Shown here piece after piece: positions 8,326-15,494 of a stretch of DNA of 51,057 nt (position 1 is its first letter; every line of letters starts with the position of its first letter). The position numbers and the translations under genes were made by a program. The notes under the pieces are model-generated. The model was not told the DNA's origin. It searched no databases and saw nothing but the letters and a program-made list of their open reading frames with translations. Origin of the DNA: Clostridia bacterium (GTDB lineage: Bacteria > Bacillota > Clostridia > Christensenellales > Borkfalkiaceae); the NCBI GenBank assembly GCA_900769545.1, contig CAAGGZ010000025.1, positions 1 through 51,057 of the forward strand, in the 5' to 3' direction.

Positions 8326-8355
8326 ATTATAAATCACCTAATATGCGATTGTCAA
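8326..8355 (-). promoter_or_regulatory. sigma-A promoter of the PH-domain operon
   Basis: TTGACA (8355-8350), an 18 bp spacer and TATAAT (8331-8326) on the minus strand match the consensus in every base. The spacer contains ATATGCGAT, one copy of a repeated box that may be an operator. Confidence 0.85.
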
Positions 8356-8381
8356 GTAAAAAATCGTACATTATGCGATAA
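8341..8381. promoter_or_regulatory. Paired ATGCGAT boxes, candidate XRE operator
   Basis: ATATGCGAT (8341-8349) and TTATGCGATAA (8371-8381) are direct copies about 30 bp apart, roughly three helical turns. The first lies inside the PH-operon promoter spacer; the second lies between it and the XRE gene. An AATCGTACATTATGCGATA segment is also partly palindromic. This is what would be expected if the small XRE protein autoregulates and represses the divergent operon. No binding data support it. Confidence 0.5.
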
Positions 8382-8414
8382 TTTTTTTAAGAATTTATAG
8401 TAGGAGACAAATTT

Positions 8415-8627
8415 ATGGACTTAGCTGCAATACAAATACGTTTACGGGAATGTATTAAAAATGCCCATTATTCCCAAAAAGAAATTGCAAACGCCATCGG
8501 CGTTTCCCCCCAAACGGTATCTAAATATATGAAGCAGAATATTTTTCCCGCTTTGGACACGCTTGCAAAATTATGCAAATTGTTAGACGTAAAATCCGAT
8601 TATATTTTGGGATTATGTGATTATTGA
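8415..8627 (+). CDS. XRE-family helix-turn-helix regulator
   Basis: A 70-residue protein that is almost entirely one Cro/C1-type HTH domain. Helix 2-turn-helix 3 reads QKEIANAIGVSPQTVSKYMK, followed by LDTLAKLCKLLDVKSDYILGL, the usual ending of the fold. There is no effector or dimerisation domain. The start has TAGGAG 9 nt upstream. It is divergent from the PH-domain operon and shares a control region with paired ATGCGAT boxes. It is most likely a local repressor of those membrane genes and of itself. Single-domain XRE proteins also act as antitoxins, but no toxin-like neighbour is present. Confidence 0.85.
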   Translation: MDLAAIQIRLRECIKNAHYSQKEIANAIGVSPQTVSKYMKQNIFPALDTLAKLCKLLDVKSDYILGLCDY

Positions 8628-8634
8628 GCATAAT

Positions 8635-8669
8635 AAAAGCCTTTCAAACAATTCGTTTGAAAGGCTTTT
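8635..8669. terminator. Bidirectional intrinsic terminator
   Basis: A 15-bp perfect stem AAAAGCCTTTCAAAC / GTTTGAAAGGCTTTT with a 5-nt loop lies between the convergent XRE gene and ddh. Its A-rich and T-rich flanks let it serve both strands. Confidence 0.85.
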
Positions 8670-8673
8670 ATTT

Positions 8674-9657
8674 TTATAACAACTGTTTTATCAATTCTTC
8701 GCGGCTTTCCGAAGAAAGATAGGATGGCGGTACGTCGAACAACGTTTTACAGCCAACGTTTCCCTCTTGGTTCATACGATAGGCGGCTCTTGCGCAAGCC
8801 ACCAAAACGCTCGCCGTAAATTCTGCGTTGGAATCCAACTTCAGGGAATATTCCATAAAATGTTTATTCTGATTATTCACGCCTGTTGCGCCGCAACGAA
8901 TAACTACGCCGCCGTGCGGAAGTCCGCCGTGCTTTTCGTTTAATTCCGCTTGGGAAATAAAATGCACCGTCGTGCGGTAGTCCGCAAAATAGTTGGGCAT
9001 AGTTTTGATTTCACGCTCGATACGTTCTTTATCCGCTCCCTCTTTCACAACCACGAAACACTCTCTTTCGTGTTTTTGGTCAGTGGTGAGCGTGGGATTT
9101 TCTCCACTTCGCACGGAAGCCAACGCCGATTGCACGGGAATGGTATACTGTTTCGCATCCAAAACGCCGTCGATACGCCGAATGGCGTCGGAGTGACCTT
9201 GGCTGACGCCTTTCCCCCAAAAAGTATAATCCTTACCGCAAGGCAAAATCGCGCTCGAATAAAGTCTTGCTATCGAGAACATACCAGGATCCCAACCGGC
9301 GGACACAATGGCTGTTTTTCCTGCCGCTTTTGCGTTTTTTTCTACGTTTGCCACGTGCTGAGGGATATTCGCGTGGGTATCAAAACTGTCCACCACATTG
9401 AAATATTGCGCCAAATAAGGCGTTTGTTTGGGCAAATCGGTTGCGCTACCGCCGCAAAGCAACATAACGTCGATTTCGTCCTGCATTTTTTCTGCTTCGT
9501 CCGCATAATACACGGGAATCCCCGTACAGGTTTTCACCGTTTGAGGGTCTCGTCTTGTAAATACGCCGACTGCGGTTAAATCAGGGTTTTGCTGAATTGC
9601 AAGCTCTACCCCTTTCCCTAAGTTGCCGTAGCCGTAAATACCGATGCGAATACTCAT
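8674..9657 (-). CDS. ddh: meso-Diaminopimelate dehydrogenase
   Basis: The NADPH-dependent enzyme (EC 1.4.1.16) reduces tetrahydrodipicolinate and ammonia directly to meso-diaminopimelate, short-cutting the lysine and peptidoglycan-precursor pathway. The 327 residues match the usual length. The N-terminal Rossmann motif is RIGIYGYGNLGKG. Family-typical blocks follow: VVDSFDTHANIP, AIVSAGWDPGMFSIARLY, and FWGKGVSQGHSDAIRRIDGV. GAGGTAGAAT precedes the ATG. It is a single gene between purA and a terminator, transcribed from its own promoter. It indicates that this organism makes DAP-type peptidoglycan by the dehydrogenase branch. Confidence 0.95.
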   Translation of the reverse strand: MSIRIGIYGYGNLGKGVELAIQQNPDLTAVGVFTRRDPQTVKTCTGIPVYYADEAEKMQDEIDVMLLCGGSATDLPKQTPYLAQYFNVVDSFDTHANIPQHVANVEKNAKAAGKTAIVSAGWDPGMFSIARLYSSAILPCGKDYTFWGKGVSQGHSDAIRRIDGVLDAKQYTIPVQSALASVRSGENPTLTTDQKHERECFVVVKEGADKERIEREIKTMPNYFADYRTTVHFISQAELNEKHGGLPHGGVVIRCGATGVNNQNKHFMEYSLKLDSNAEFTASVLVACARAAYRMNQEGNVGCKTLFDVPPSYLSSESREELIKQLL

Positions 9658-9690
9658 ATTCTACCTCGTTGATTACAAATTTCGCTTTGT

Positions 9691-9719
9691 ATTATAGCAT
9701 ATGCGAGCGCGTTTTTCAA
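9691..9719 (-). promoter_or_regulatory. sigma-A promoter of ddh, overlapped by a hairpin
   Basis: TTGAAA (9719-9714), a 17 bp spacer and TATAAT (9696-9691) are on the minus strand. The spacer and the -35 also form a GC-rich inverted repeat, ATGCGAGCGC / GCGCTCGCAT (about 9700-9730). That repeat may terminate transcripts coming from purA or act as an operator. Confidence 0.75.
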
Positions 9720-9782
9720 GCGCTCGCATAAAAAAGAATTTTCATTATTTTTAATAGAAACTATTCAAAAATTTTATAGTTC

Positions 9783-11057
9783 TCAATACATTTCGATATA
9801 AGCGTCTCTTTCCGCGCCAACCGAAACATATTTAATCTTGCAACCGCATTCTCTTTCGAGATACTGTACGTATTCGAGCGCTTCCTTGGGCAAATCTTCC
9901 TTTTTGCGGCATTTGGAAATATCGCAATTCCAGCCTTTTACCGTCTTGAATACCGGTTTACATTCGTCCAAAACGTCCACAAACGGGAATTCGTGAATAA
10001 TTTCGCCGTTCAATTCATACGCAACGCAAACTTCGATTTCTTCATAGCCCGAAAGAATATCCATTTTTGTGAGCGCAATTTCCGTTGCGCCTTGACAGCG
10101 AATACCGTAACGGGAAGCAACAATATCGAAAGGCCCTACTCTACGAGGTCTGCCCGTTGCCGCGCCGTACTCACCGCCCAAATCGCGGAGTTTTTTCGCT
10201 TTCTCATCGAAATATTCTGCCGTGAAAGGCCCTTCCCCTACGCAGGTGGAATATGCCTTCATAATACCGATAGAGTTATCGAGCTGTAACTGCGGAACGC
10301 CTGCGCCGATGGGAGCATACGCCGCAATCGTCGAAGAAGACGACGTATAAGGATGAATACCGAAATCAATATCGCGCATTGCGCCAAGCTGAGCCTCGAA
10401 CATAATATTTTTACCCTGTTTGTTTGCTTCCGTCAAGTACAAGCCAACGTCGCAAACGTAGGGAGCAAGCTGTTTGCCAAATTCTTCAAAATACGCAATC
10501 ATATCTTCCGTTTTGATGGCTTCGGCGTGGTAGCCGCCTACGACCGTCAAGTTCTTCCATTCCACAATATCCGCAACGCGCTTGTAAAGACGCTCGGTGG
10601 AAAGAAGCTCGCCCATACGGAAAGCCTTTTTGAAATATTTATCTGCGTATACGGGAGCAATCCCACGACGGGTAGAACCGAATTTTTTACCTGCCAAACG
10701 GTCTTCTTCCAAACAGTCCTGTAATACGTTGTAAGGCATTGTGATAACCGCACGGTCGGAAATTTTCAAGTTTTCAGGCGTGATTTTGATGCCTGCTTCT
10801 CTAAGTTTCGCAATTTCACCGCAAAGGTGTTTAATGTCGATAACCATACCAGGTCCCATAACGTTGACCACGTCCTCACGCAAAATCCCCGAAGGCAAAA
10901 GATTCAAAATAAACTTGCCGCGTTCGTTGATAACCGTGTGACCTGCATTGTTACCGCCCTGATAACGGCAAACAACGTCAAACTTTTCGCTCAAAAGGTC
11001 GACCATTCTGCCTTTTCCTTCATCGCCCCAGTTGATACCGCAAATTGATGTAAGCAT
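9783..11057 (-). CDS. purA: Adenylosuccinate synthetase
   Basis: PurA (EC 6.3.4.4) joins IMP and aspartate using GTP, the first committed step to AMP. The family start is MLTSICGINWGDEGKGRMVDLL, with the catalytic Asp and the GDEGKG P-loop-like motif. It is followed by CRYQGGNNAGHTV, and GRPRRVGPFD lies in the C-terminal half. The protein is 424 residues from the ATG at 11057. An upstream in-frame extension of 16 codons is rejected, because AAAGGAGAACG lies just before 11057. It stands alone, as purA often does. The leader contains a small CAACG/CGTTG hairpin and no recognised riboswitch. Confidence 0.97.
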   Translation of the reverse strand: MLTSICGINWGDEGKGRMVDLLSEKFDVVCRYQGGNNAGHTVINERGKFILNLLPSGILREDVVNVMGPGMVIDIKHLCGEIAKLREAGIKITPENLKISDRAVITMPYNVLQDCLEEDRLAGKKFGSTRRGIAPVYADKYFKKAFRMGELLSTERLYKRVADIVEWKNLTVVGGYHAEAIKTEDMIAYFEEFGKQLAPYVCDVGLYLTEANKQGKNIMFEAQLGAMRDIDFGIHPYTSSSSTIAAYAPIGAGVPQLQLDNSIGIMKAYSTCVGEGPFTAEYFDEKAKKLRDLGGEYGAATGRPRRVGPFDIVASRYGIRCQGATEIALTKMDILSGYEEIEVCVAYELNGEIIHEFPFVDVLDECKPVFKTVKGWNCDISKCRKKEDLPKEALEYVQYLERECGCKIKYVSVGAERDAYIEMY

Positions 11058-11173
11058 ATTTATACGTTCTCCTTTTTGTTTTTCCAGAAATACGCAACTA
11101 TACAACGTTAAAGCGTTGTTTGTTTGCCTGATTACCGCAAAAAAACGCGCTCCACCGCATTATAGTACACTTT

Positions 11174-11202
11174 ATTATACTCCTTTTAAAAAACCTTGTC
11201 AA
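11174..11202 (-). promoter_or_regulatory. sigma-A promoter of purA
   Basis: TTGACA (11202-11197), a 17 bp spacer and TATAAT (11179-11174) are on the minus strand, giving a leader of about 110 nt. The rest of the gap, 11203-11337, contains only AT-rich sequence and two copies of the scattered GTACGMGWTGAA-type motif. Confidence 0.85.
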
Positions 11203-11337
11203 GCGCAATCGTTGGTTACATTTCACTATTTTTATATTTTTTATGAGGCTTCGCCGATAAGAATGAAAAAATTCAACGCGTACATGCCTATATCCTTTCA
11301 TACTCAAAATATTATTCATCTCGTACACGGTAGCATG

Positions 11338-11371
11338 AAAAAAGCCCTCGAGGCGAACTCGAAGGCTTTTT
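11338..11371 (-). terminator. Intrinsic terminator of the lipoprotein gene
   Basis: On the minus strand AAAAAAGCC and GGCTTTTTT flank an inner TTCGAG/CTCGAG stem with a short loop. It lies 13 nt after the stop codon of the lipoprotein gene. Confidence 0.8.
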
Positions 11372-11383
11372 TGATTTTTCGTT

Positions 11384-12364
11384 TTATTCCGCAGCCGTGG
11401 GATAGGATTCCACATTGACCGTTACACCGTCAACGACAACCGTACAGAGTTTTAAACTTTCCGTATCTTCGTCGCCCAACACCGTCATAAGCGCAGCAAA
11501 GTTCTCTGCCGTAATCAACGTTTCACCGTAATAGCAATTTGCAATCGTAACAGTAAAACCAACGCCCTCTTCTTCAAAACCCGTCGAGACTGCGCCGAAT
11601 TTAAATCCGTCTTCAAATTTACAGTTCGTAAAGCTCGTTGCGTCGTAAGCTCTAACATACGAATAATCCGTTTTTCCTTGCCCAAACGTACAATCGGCAA
11701 ACTCTGCAATCGAAAGCCCCGAATAGCTCGTCCAGCCGTACAGTGTGGAATTGCTCACCGTCAATTTTTTACCGTTCCCATTGCCGATATTGATGGCATA
11801 CGTACCCTCGTCGATAAATACGTTTTCGACGATTAAATCCTCGGAAAGCGCATACGTACCCGAGCTTCCCGTTCCAAGCCCACGGGGCGCGCCGATGATA
11901 TTCAAATTGGAAACCGTACCGCCTGTCGAAGTAATTGCGCAATTTACTCTTTCCGTAATCTGCGACCCGTCGAGCGTTTTGCCGTTGCCGTCCAAATTAC
12001 CGCCGTTCATTACAATGTTTTCCGTCGTTTCAATATCCGCGCCCAGCATTACGCTGTCACCTGCCCCCAACGCGGTTATAAGCGTTTCCTGCGAAACCGC
12101 GGCAGTCGGCACAAGCGTCTTAATCACTCTCGTCGTATCGTCCGTGTATGTAATCGTCAAAACGGAGTAGGTATTCCCCTCTTCGTCTACTTCATAGGAA
12201 TACGCAACGTCTTTTACACTGACGACTTCTTCCTTCTCCTCGCACTCGCAATTTTGAATCGCGCCGCTTTCCAATTTGAACAATGAATCGCCGCACGAAG
12301 CAAAGGAAATTGCCATACCTAAACACATTGTAATAGACAATGCAAAAGCCACCATCTTCTTCAT
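11384..12364 (-). CDS. Secreted lipoprotein with beta-helix-like C-terminal half
   Basis: A 326-residue protein beginning MKKMVAFALSITMCLGMAIS, a signal peptide ending in the lipobox FASC, so it should be lipid-anchored outside the cell. A short charged linker (ECEEKEEVVSV) and a small beta domain follow. From about residue 115 there are repeating short strands of right-handed beta-helix style (ETTENIVMNGGNLDGNGKTLD, SNLNIIGAPRG, LTVSNSTLYGW, SFTNCKFEDGF), as in pectate-lyase-like folds. No catalytic residues could be assigned. GGAGG 5 nt before 12364 decides the start; the ATG at 12376 overlaps this site. It is a single gene with its own promoter and terminator. A role in binding or processing glycans is only a guess. 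Confidence 0.75.
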   Translation of the reverse strand: MKKMVAFALSITMCLGMAISFASCGDSLFKLESGAIQNCECEEKEEVVSVKDVAYSYEVDEEGNTYSVLTITYTDDTTRVIKTLVPTAAVSQETLITALGAGDSVMLGADIETTENIVMNGGNLDGNGKTLDGSQITERVNCAITSTGGTVSNLNIIGAPRGLGTGSSGTYALSEDLIVENVFIDEGTYAINIGNGNGKKLTVSNSTLYGWTSYSGLSIAEFADCTFGQGKTDYSYVRAYDATSFTNCKFEDGFKFGAVSTGFEEEGVGFTVTIANCYYGETLITAENFAALMTVLGDEDTESLKLCTVVVDGVTVNVESYPTAAE

Positions 12365-12411
12365 AACTTCCTCCAAATCATATATTACGACTTTCGCCGT
12401 TTTTCGAGGAA

Positions 12412-12440
12412 ATTATAACACCAATTTTTCAATTTGTCAA
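12412..12440 (-). promoter_or_regulatory. sigma-A promoter of the lipoprotein gene
   Basis: TTGACA (12440-12435), a 17 bp spacer and TATAAT (12417-12412) on the minus strand, a full consensus match. Confidence 0.85.
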
Positions 12441-12525
12441 TACCGCTTTAAAAAATTTCACCTAAATTTTAATTTCACCACGCAAGGTGCATTGTGAAAC
12501 TTTGCTGAAAAATATCCTTACGGAG

Positions 12526-12554
12526 TTGACAAAACCTAAAAAAAGGAGTATCAT
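12526..12554 (+). promoter_or_regulatory. sigma-A promoter of the NUDIX gene
   Basis: TTGACA (12526-12531), a 17 bp spacer and TATCAT (12549-12554) on the plus strand, with an AGGAGG-like site just before the ATG at 12591. Confidence 0.75.
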
Positions 12555-12590
12555 AATAGCGTTAAATAATCTGACAAGGAGGAAAAAAAT

Positions 12591-13085
12591 ATGTATTGTA
12601 GAGAATGCGGACAAAAATTAACGTTGCGTTTCTGCGAAAATGAAGGGCTCATCCCCTATTGCGATAAATGCGAATCCTATATGTTCCCTCAGTTTTCCGT
12701 TGCGGTTTCTATGGTTGTTACCAACCGCGCGCAGAATAAAATTTTACTTGCTAAGCACGTGGAAGACGAAGATTTCATTCTTTTTGCAGGATATATCAAA
12801 AAAGGCGAAAACGCAGAAAAAACCATTCCCCGCGAAATTAAGGAAGAGCTTGGGCTCAACGTTGTAAAAGCAAAGTATATGTCCTCTCGGTATCATTCCA
12901 AAAAGGAGGTCTTGATGCTCAACTTCGCCGTTGTTGTGGAAGATGGGAACATCAAGCTCCAAGAAGAAGAAATCGCCGAAGCGCGTTGGTGTTCTTTCGA
13001 GGAAGCGACCGAGCTTATCCGCAAGGGCACAACCGCGGAGTATTTCCTTGCAAATGCTATCCGTGAATTGAAGAAAAAAATTTAA
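12591..13085 (+). CDS. NUDIX hydrolase with N-terminal zinc ribbon
   Basis: A 164-residue protein. The first 30 residues form a compact zinc ribbon (CRECGQK and CDKCESY, four Cys). The NUDIX fold follows, with the complete signature GYIKKGENAEKTIPREIKEEL around residues 65-85; the metal-binding Glu residues of REIKEE are present. This zinc-ribbon plus NUDIX order resembles NudC-like NAD pyrophosphatases and related CoA/NAD(H) hydrolases. The protein is shorter than NudC, and I did not see the NudC-specific downstream motif, so the substrate is open. It has its own promoter and terminator and no operon partner. Confidence 0.85.
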   Translation: MYCRECGQKLTLRFCENEGLIPYCDKCESYMFPQFSVAVSMVVTNRAQNKILLAKHVEDEDFILFAGYIKKGENAEKTIPREIKEELGLNVVKAKYMSSRYHSKKEVLMLNFAVVVEDGNIKLQEEEIAEARWCSFEEATELIRKGTTAEYFLANAIRELKKKI

Positions 13086-13091
13086 CGTTTG

Positions 13092-13126
13092 AACAAGTGG
13101 AACGCCCTCGTTCCGCTTGTTTTTTA
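13092..13126 (+). terminator. Intrinsic terminator
   Basis: AACAAGTGGAACG / CGTTCCGCTTGTT with a 4-nt loop and one G-T pair, followed by TTTTTATTTT, directly after the NUDIX stop codon. Confidence 0.88.
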
Positions 13127-13174
13127 TTTTGGCAAAAACATCTGCTTTTCAAGGCAAAAATTTTCTTCAAACCT

Positions 13175-13203
13175 TTGACTTTTTTTGTCGATTTTGCTAC
13201 AAT
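13175..13203 (+). promoter_or_regulatory. sigma-A promoter of the DUF1846 gene
   Basis: TTGACT (13175-13180), a 17 bp spacer and TACAAT (13198-13203) precede an ACGGAGG ribosome-binding site and the ATG at 13239. Confidence 0.8.
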
Positions 13204-13238
13204 ATATTTAATAGTATTTTTTAAACGGAGGCGCATTC

Positions 13239-14723
13239 ATGGGCGGAATTGGTTTCGATAACAAAAAGTATCTTTCTATGCAGTCGGAAAAGATTCAGGA
13301 ACGTATCGACTCGTTCGGGGATAAGCTGTATTTGGAATTCGGCGGAAAACTCTTTGACGATTATCACGCTTCTCGCGTGTTACCCGGCTTTGAGCCCGAC
13401 AGTAAAATCAAAATGCTGCTCAAGCTGAAAAAGATTGCGGAAATTCTTGTCGTTATCAGCGCCAACGATATTATTAAAAATAAATACCGCAGCGATTTGG
13501 GAATCACCTACGACGCCGACGTTATCCGCCTTATCGATATTTTTAAAGCGCACGGCTTGTACGTAGGCAGCGTCGTTATGACTATGTATCAATCCCAGCC
13601 TGCCGTGGACGGCTTTATCAAACGCCTCAATAACCTCGGTATCAACGTATACAAGCATTACGCCATCGACGGCTATCCGTCCGACGTAGCCGCCATCGTT
13701 AGTGACGAAGGGTACGGCAAAAACGAATATATCCCCACAACACGTAAATTGGTGGTTGTAACAGCTCCCGGTCCCGGAAGCGGAAAAATGGCGACTTGTC
13801 TTTCACAGCTCTACCACGAAAATTTACGCGGCGTGAAAGCAGGATATGCCAAATTCGAGACTTTCCCTATTTGGAATCTTCCCCTTTCCCATCCCGTGAA
13901 CATTGCCTATGAAGCGGCGACGGCGGATTTGAACGACGTCAATATGATTGATCCTTATCATTTGGAAGCCTACGAAACGTTGTCTGTCAATTACAACCGA
14001 GACGTGGAAATTTTTCCCGTTGTCTCGGCAATGCTGGAAAAGATTTTGGGCTATTCCCCCTATAAATCCCCCACCGATATGGGCGTAAATATGGCAGGGA
14101 ATTGCATTATTGACGACCAAATTTGTTGCGAAGCCTCGAAAAATGAGGTTATACGCCGTTATTTTGACGCGCTCTGCGACGCAAGAAAGGGAAGAATCAG
14201 CAAAGACGTTGTTGCTAAAATCGAGCTTTTGATGAGCAAAACGGGAATTTCCCCTTCCGATAGAAAAGCGATTGCGCCCGCCCTTCAGAAAGCAGAGGCG
14301 ACAGGCGCTCCCGCCGTGGCGATGGAGCTTAGCGACGGACGAATTGTAACAGGCAAAACAGGAAATCTGCTCGGCGCGTCGGCAGCTTGTCTTTTGAACG
14401 CCTTAAAGGCTCTGGGAAATATCGACGACAACGTGGAGCTTATCTCCCCGACCATTATCGAACCCTTACAAAAATTGAAAGTAAATCACATGGGCGCGGT
14501 AAATCCCCGACTGCATACGGACGAAGTGTTGATGGCTCTGTCCATTTGCGCCGTAACCGACCCGATGGCGAAGCTCGCCGTAGAACAGTTGGACAAATTA
14601 AAAAACTGCGAAGTACACTCCAGCGTATTGTTGGCGCACGTTGATGAACGCACCTTTAAAACGTTGGGAATCCACCTCACCTCCGAGCCCGTGCGATACG
14701 TTCCTCCCTGCGAAGAGCGGTAA
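13239..14723 (+). CDS. DUF1846 family protein
   Basis: A 494-residue protein matching the DUF1846 family over its whole length, with the typical opening GFDNKKYLSMQSEKIQERI. A P-loop-like stretch TAPGPGSGKMATCLSQLY is near residue 185, followed by KFETFPIWNLPLSHPVN and DMGVNMAGNCIIDD. The end is LGIHLTSEPVRYVPPCEER. Family members are conserved in Firmicutes and some have structures, but I know of no established reaction. The GPGSGK motif suggests nucleotide or phosphate binding. It is a single gene with its own promoter. The next frame downstream is the ygjV pseudogene, 19 nt away, which could once have been cotranscribed. Confidence 0.9.
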   Translation: MGGIGFDNKKYLSMQSEKIQERIDSFGDKLYLEFGGKLFDDYHASRVLPGFEPDSKIKMLLKLKKIAEILVVISANDIIKNKYRSDLGITYDADVIRLIDIFKAHGLYVGSVVMTMYQSQPAVDGFIKRLNNLGINVYKHYAIDGYPSDVAAIVSDEGYGKNEYIPTTRKLVVVTAPGPGSGKMATCLSQLYHENLRGVKAGYAKFETFPIWNLPLSHPVNIAYEAATADLNDVNMIDPYHLEAYETLSVNYNRDVEIFPVVSAMLEKILGYSPYKSPTDMGVNMAGNCIIDDQICCEASKNEVIRRYFDALCDARKGRISKDVVAKIELLMSKTGISPSDRKAIAPALQKAEATGAPAVAMELSDGRIVTGKTGNLLGASAACLLNALKALGNIDDNVELISPTIIEPLQKLKVNHMGAVNPRLHTDEVLMALSICAVTDPMAKLAVEQLDKLKNCEVHSSVLLAHVDERTFKTLGIHLTSEPVRYVPPCEER

Positions 14724-14742
14724 CCATGTACGAGGTGAAGTT

Positions 14743-15229
14743 ATGGGATTAGAATTTTATATTGCGTAAGTCATTAGTATTTTTACCACGATTGTTGCCG
14801 TTGCTTTTTTGCAATGCAAGAATATGAAGTGGATTTTATTGGGACAATTAGCAGCCAATCTTTTAACAGGTTTGACCTATTTCTTACTCGGCGGATTTTC
14901 CGGCGCAGGCATTTGCCTTCTGACAATCCTACAATCGATTGTTATGTTTATTTTCTCACAGAAAAAGCTGTCGCCGCCAATTTGGGTTATTATTATATTT
15001 GTTACTTTATATTTGGCTTGCTCTATTTTGTATTACCAATCTATTATCGATATTTTTTCCGCTTTAGCGGCTGTACTCTTTTGCCTTAGCATTGTGCAAA
15101 CCGACGCAAAAAAATCTCGGTTATGGTATGGCGTACTTAAATTGCATTACTTATTCCATCATTCTCATTTCGACGCTTGTCGCAATGGTACGTGTAGACG
15201 GTATGTTTCGTTGGAAGAAAGAAAAATAA
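14743..15229 (+). pseudogene. ygjV-like membrane protein, broken twice
   Basis: Read with two corrections, this region encodes a YgjV-family membrane protein: MGLEFYIA, then VISIFTTIVAVAFLQCKNMKW, several helices, and the ending NCITYSIILISTLVAMVRVDG followed by a basic tail. Two lesions disrupt it. Codon 9 is TAA (14767-14769), one C-to-T change from CAA. An extra A in the AAA run at 15139-15141 shifts the frame, and removing it restores reading to a stop at 15227-15229. GAGGTGAA gives a good ribosome-binding site for the original ATG. Two independent lesions argue for real decay rather than one sequencing error. A frame from 14809 to 15372 uses the middle part but ends in unrelated sequence. 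Confidence 0.85.
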
Positions 15230-15243
15230 TTATAAAAAGCGAT

Positions 15244-15276
15244 AAAAAAATCACAGACCAAGTCTGTGATTTTTTT
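15244..15276 (+). terminator. Intrinsic terminator after ygjV pseudogene
   Basis: AAAAAAATCACAGAC / GTCTGTGATTTTTTT, a perfect 15-bp stem with a CAA loop. It is immediately followed by TTCATCTCATACATGC, a copy of the scattered motif. Confidence 0.88.
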
Positions 15277-15335
15277 GTTCATCTCATACATGCTTATCCC
15301 ATATTGCCTGTTTTCACACACAACCTCAGCGAAGT

Positions 15336-15494
15336 AAAACAACGGATATGCGATGTATATACGTTGTTTTAAAACGAAGCAAAATGCAAGAAAGACAAGG
15401 CGCAGGAGTATTCCCGACAGGAGCGTACTTGGGGGTACGTGACTGAGGGAACACGGACTACAACGCAGTATTTCGTAGCAGATTCTTCGTTTTA
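15336..15494. mobile_element. MITE-like palindromic element
   Basis: TAAAACGAAG (15370-15379) and its reverse complement CTTCGTTTTA (15485-15494) bound a 125 bp non-coding stretch containing an inner CGTAC/GTACG hairpin and GTGACTGAGGGA. Just outside it, AAAACAACG/CGTTGTTTT (15336-15344 and 15362-15370) forms another inverted repeat. There is no coding capacity. The right end supplies the stop codon of the PTS gene. GTGACTGAGGGA also occurs in the element near 30997. Confidence 0.6.

Noticed and set aside
8278..8337. N-terminal extension of the PH protein (MIYNKNTYRE...)
   Set aside because: It overlaps the -10 box and starts upstream of the transcription start; GGAGG points to the ATG at 8277.
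14809..15372. Intact 187-residue membrane protein
   Set aside because: The frame lacks the natural N-terminus because of a stop codon and runs into non-homologous sequence after a single-base insertion; it is part of the ygjV pseudogene.
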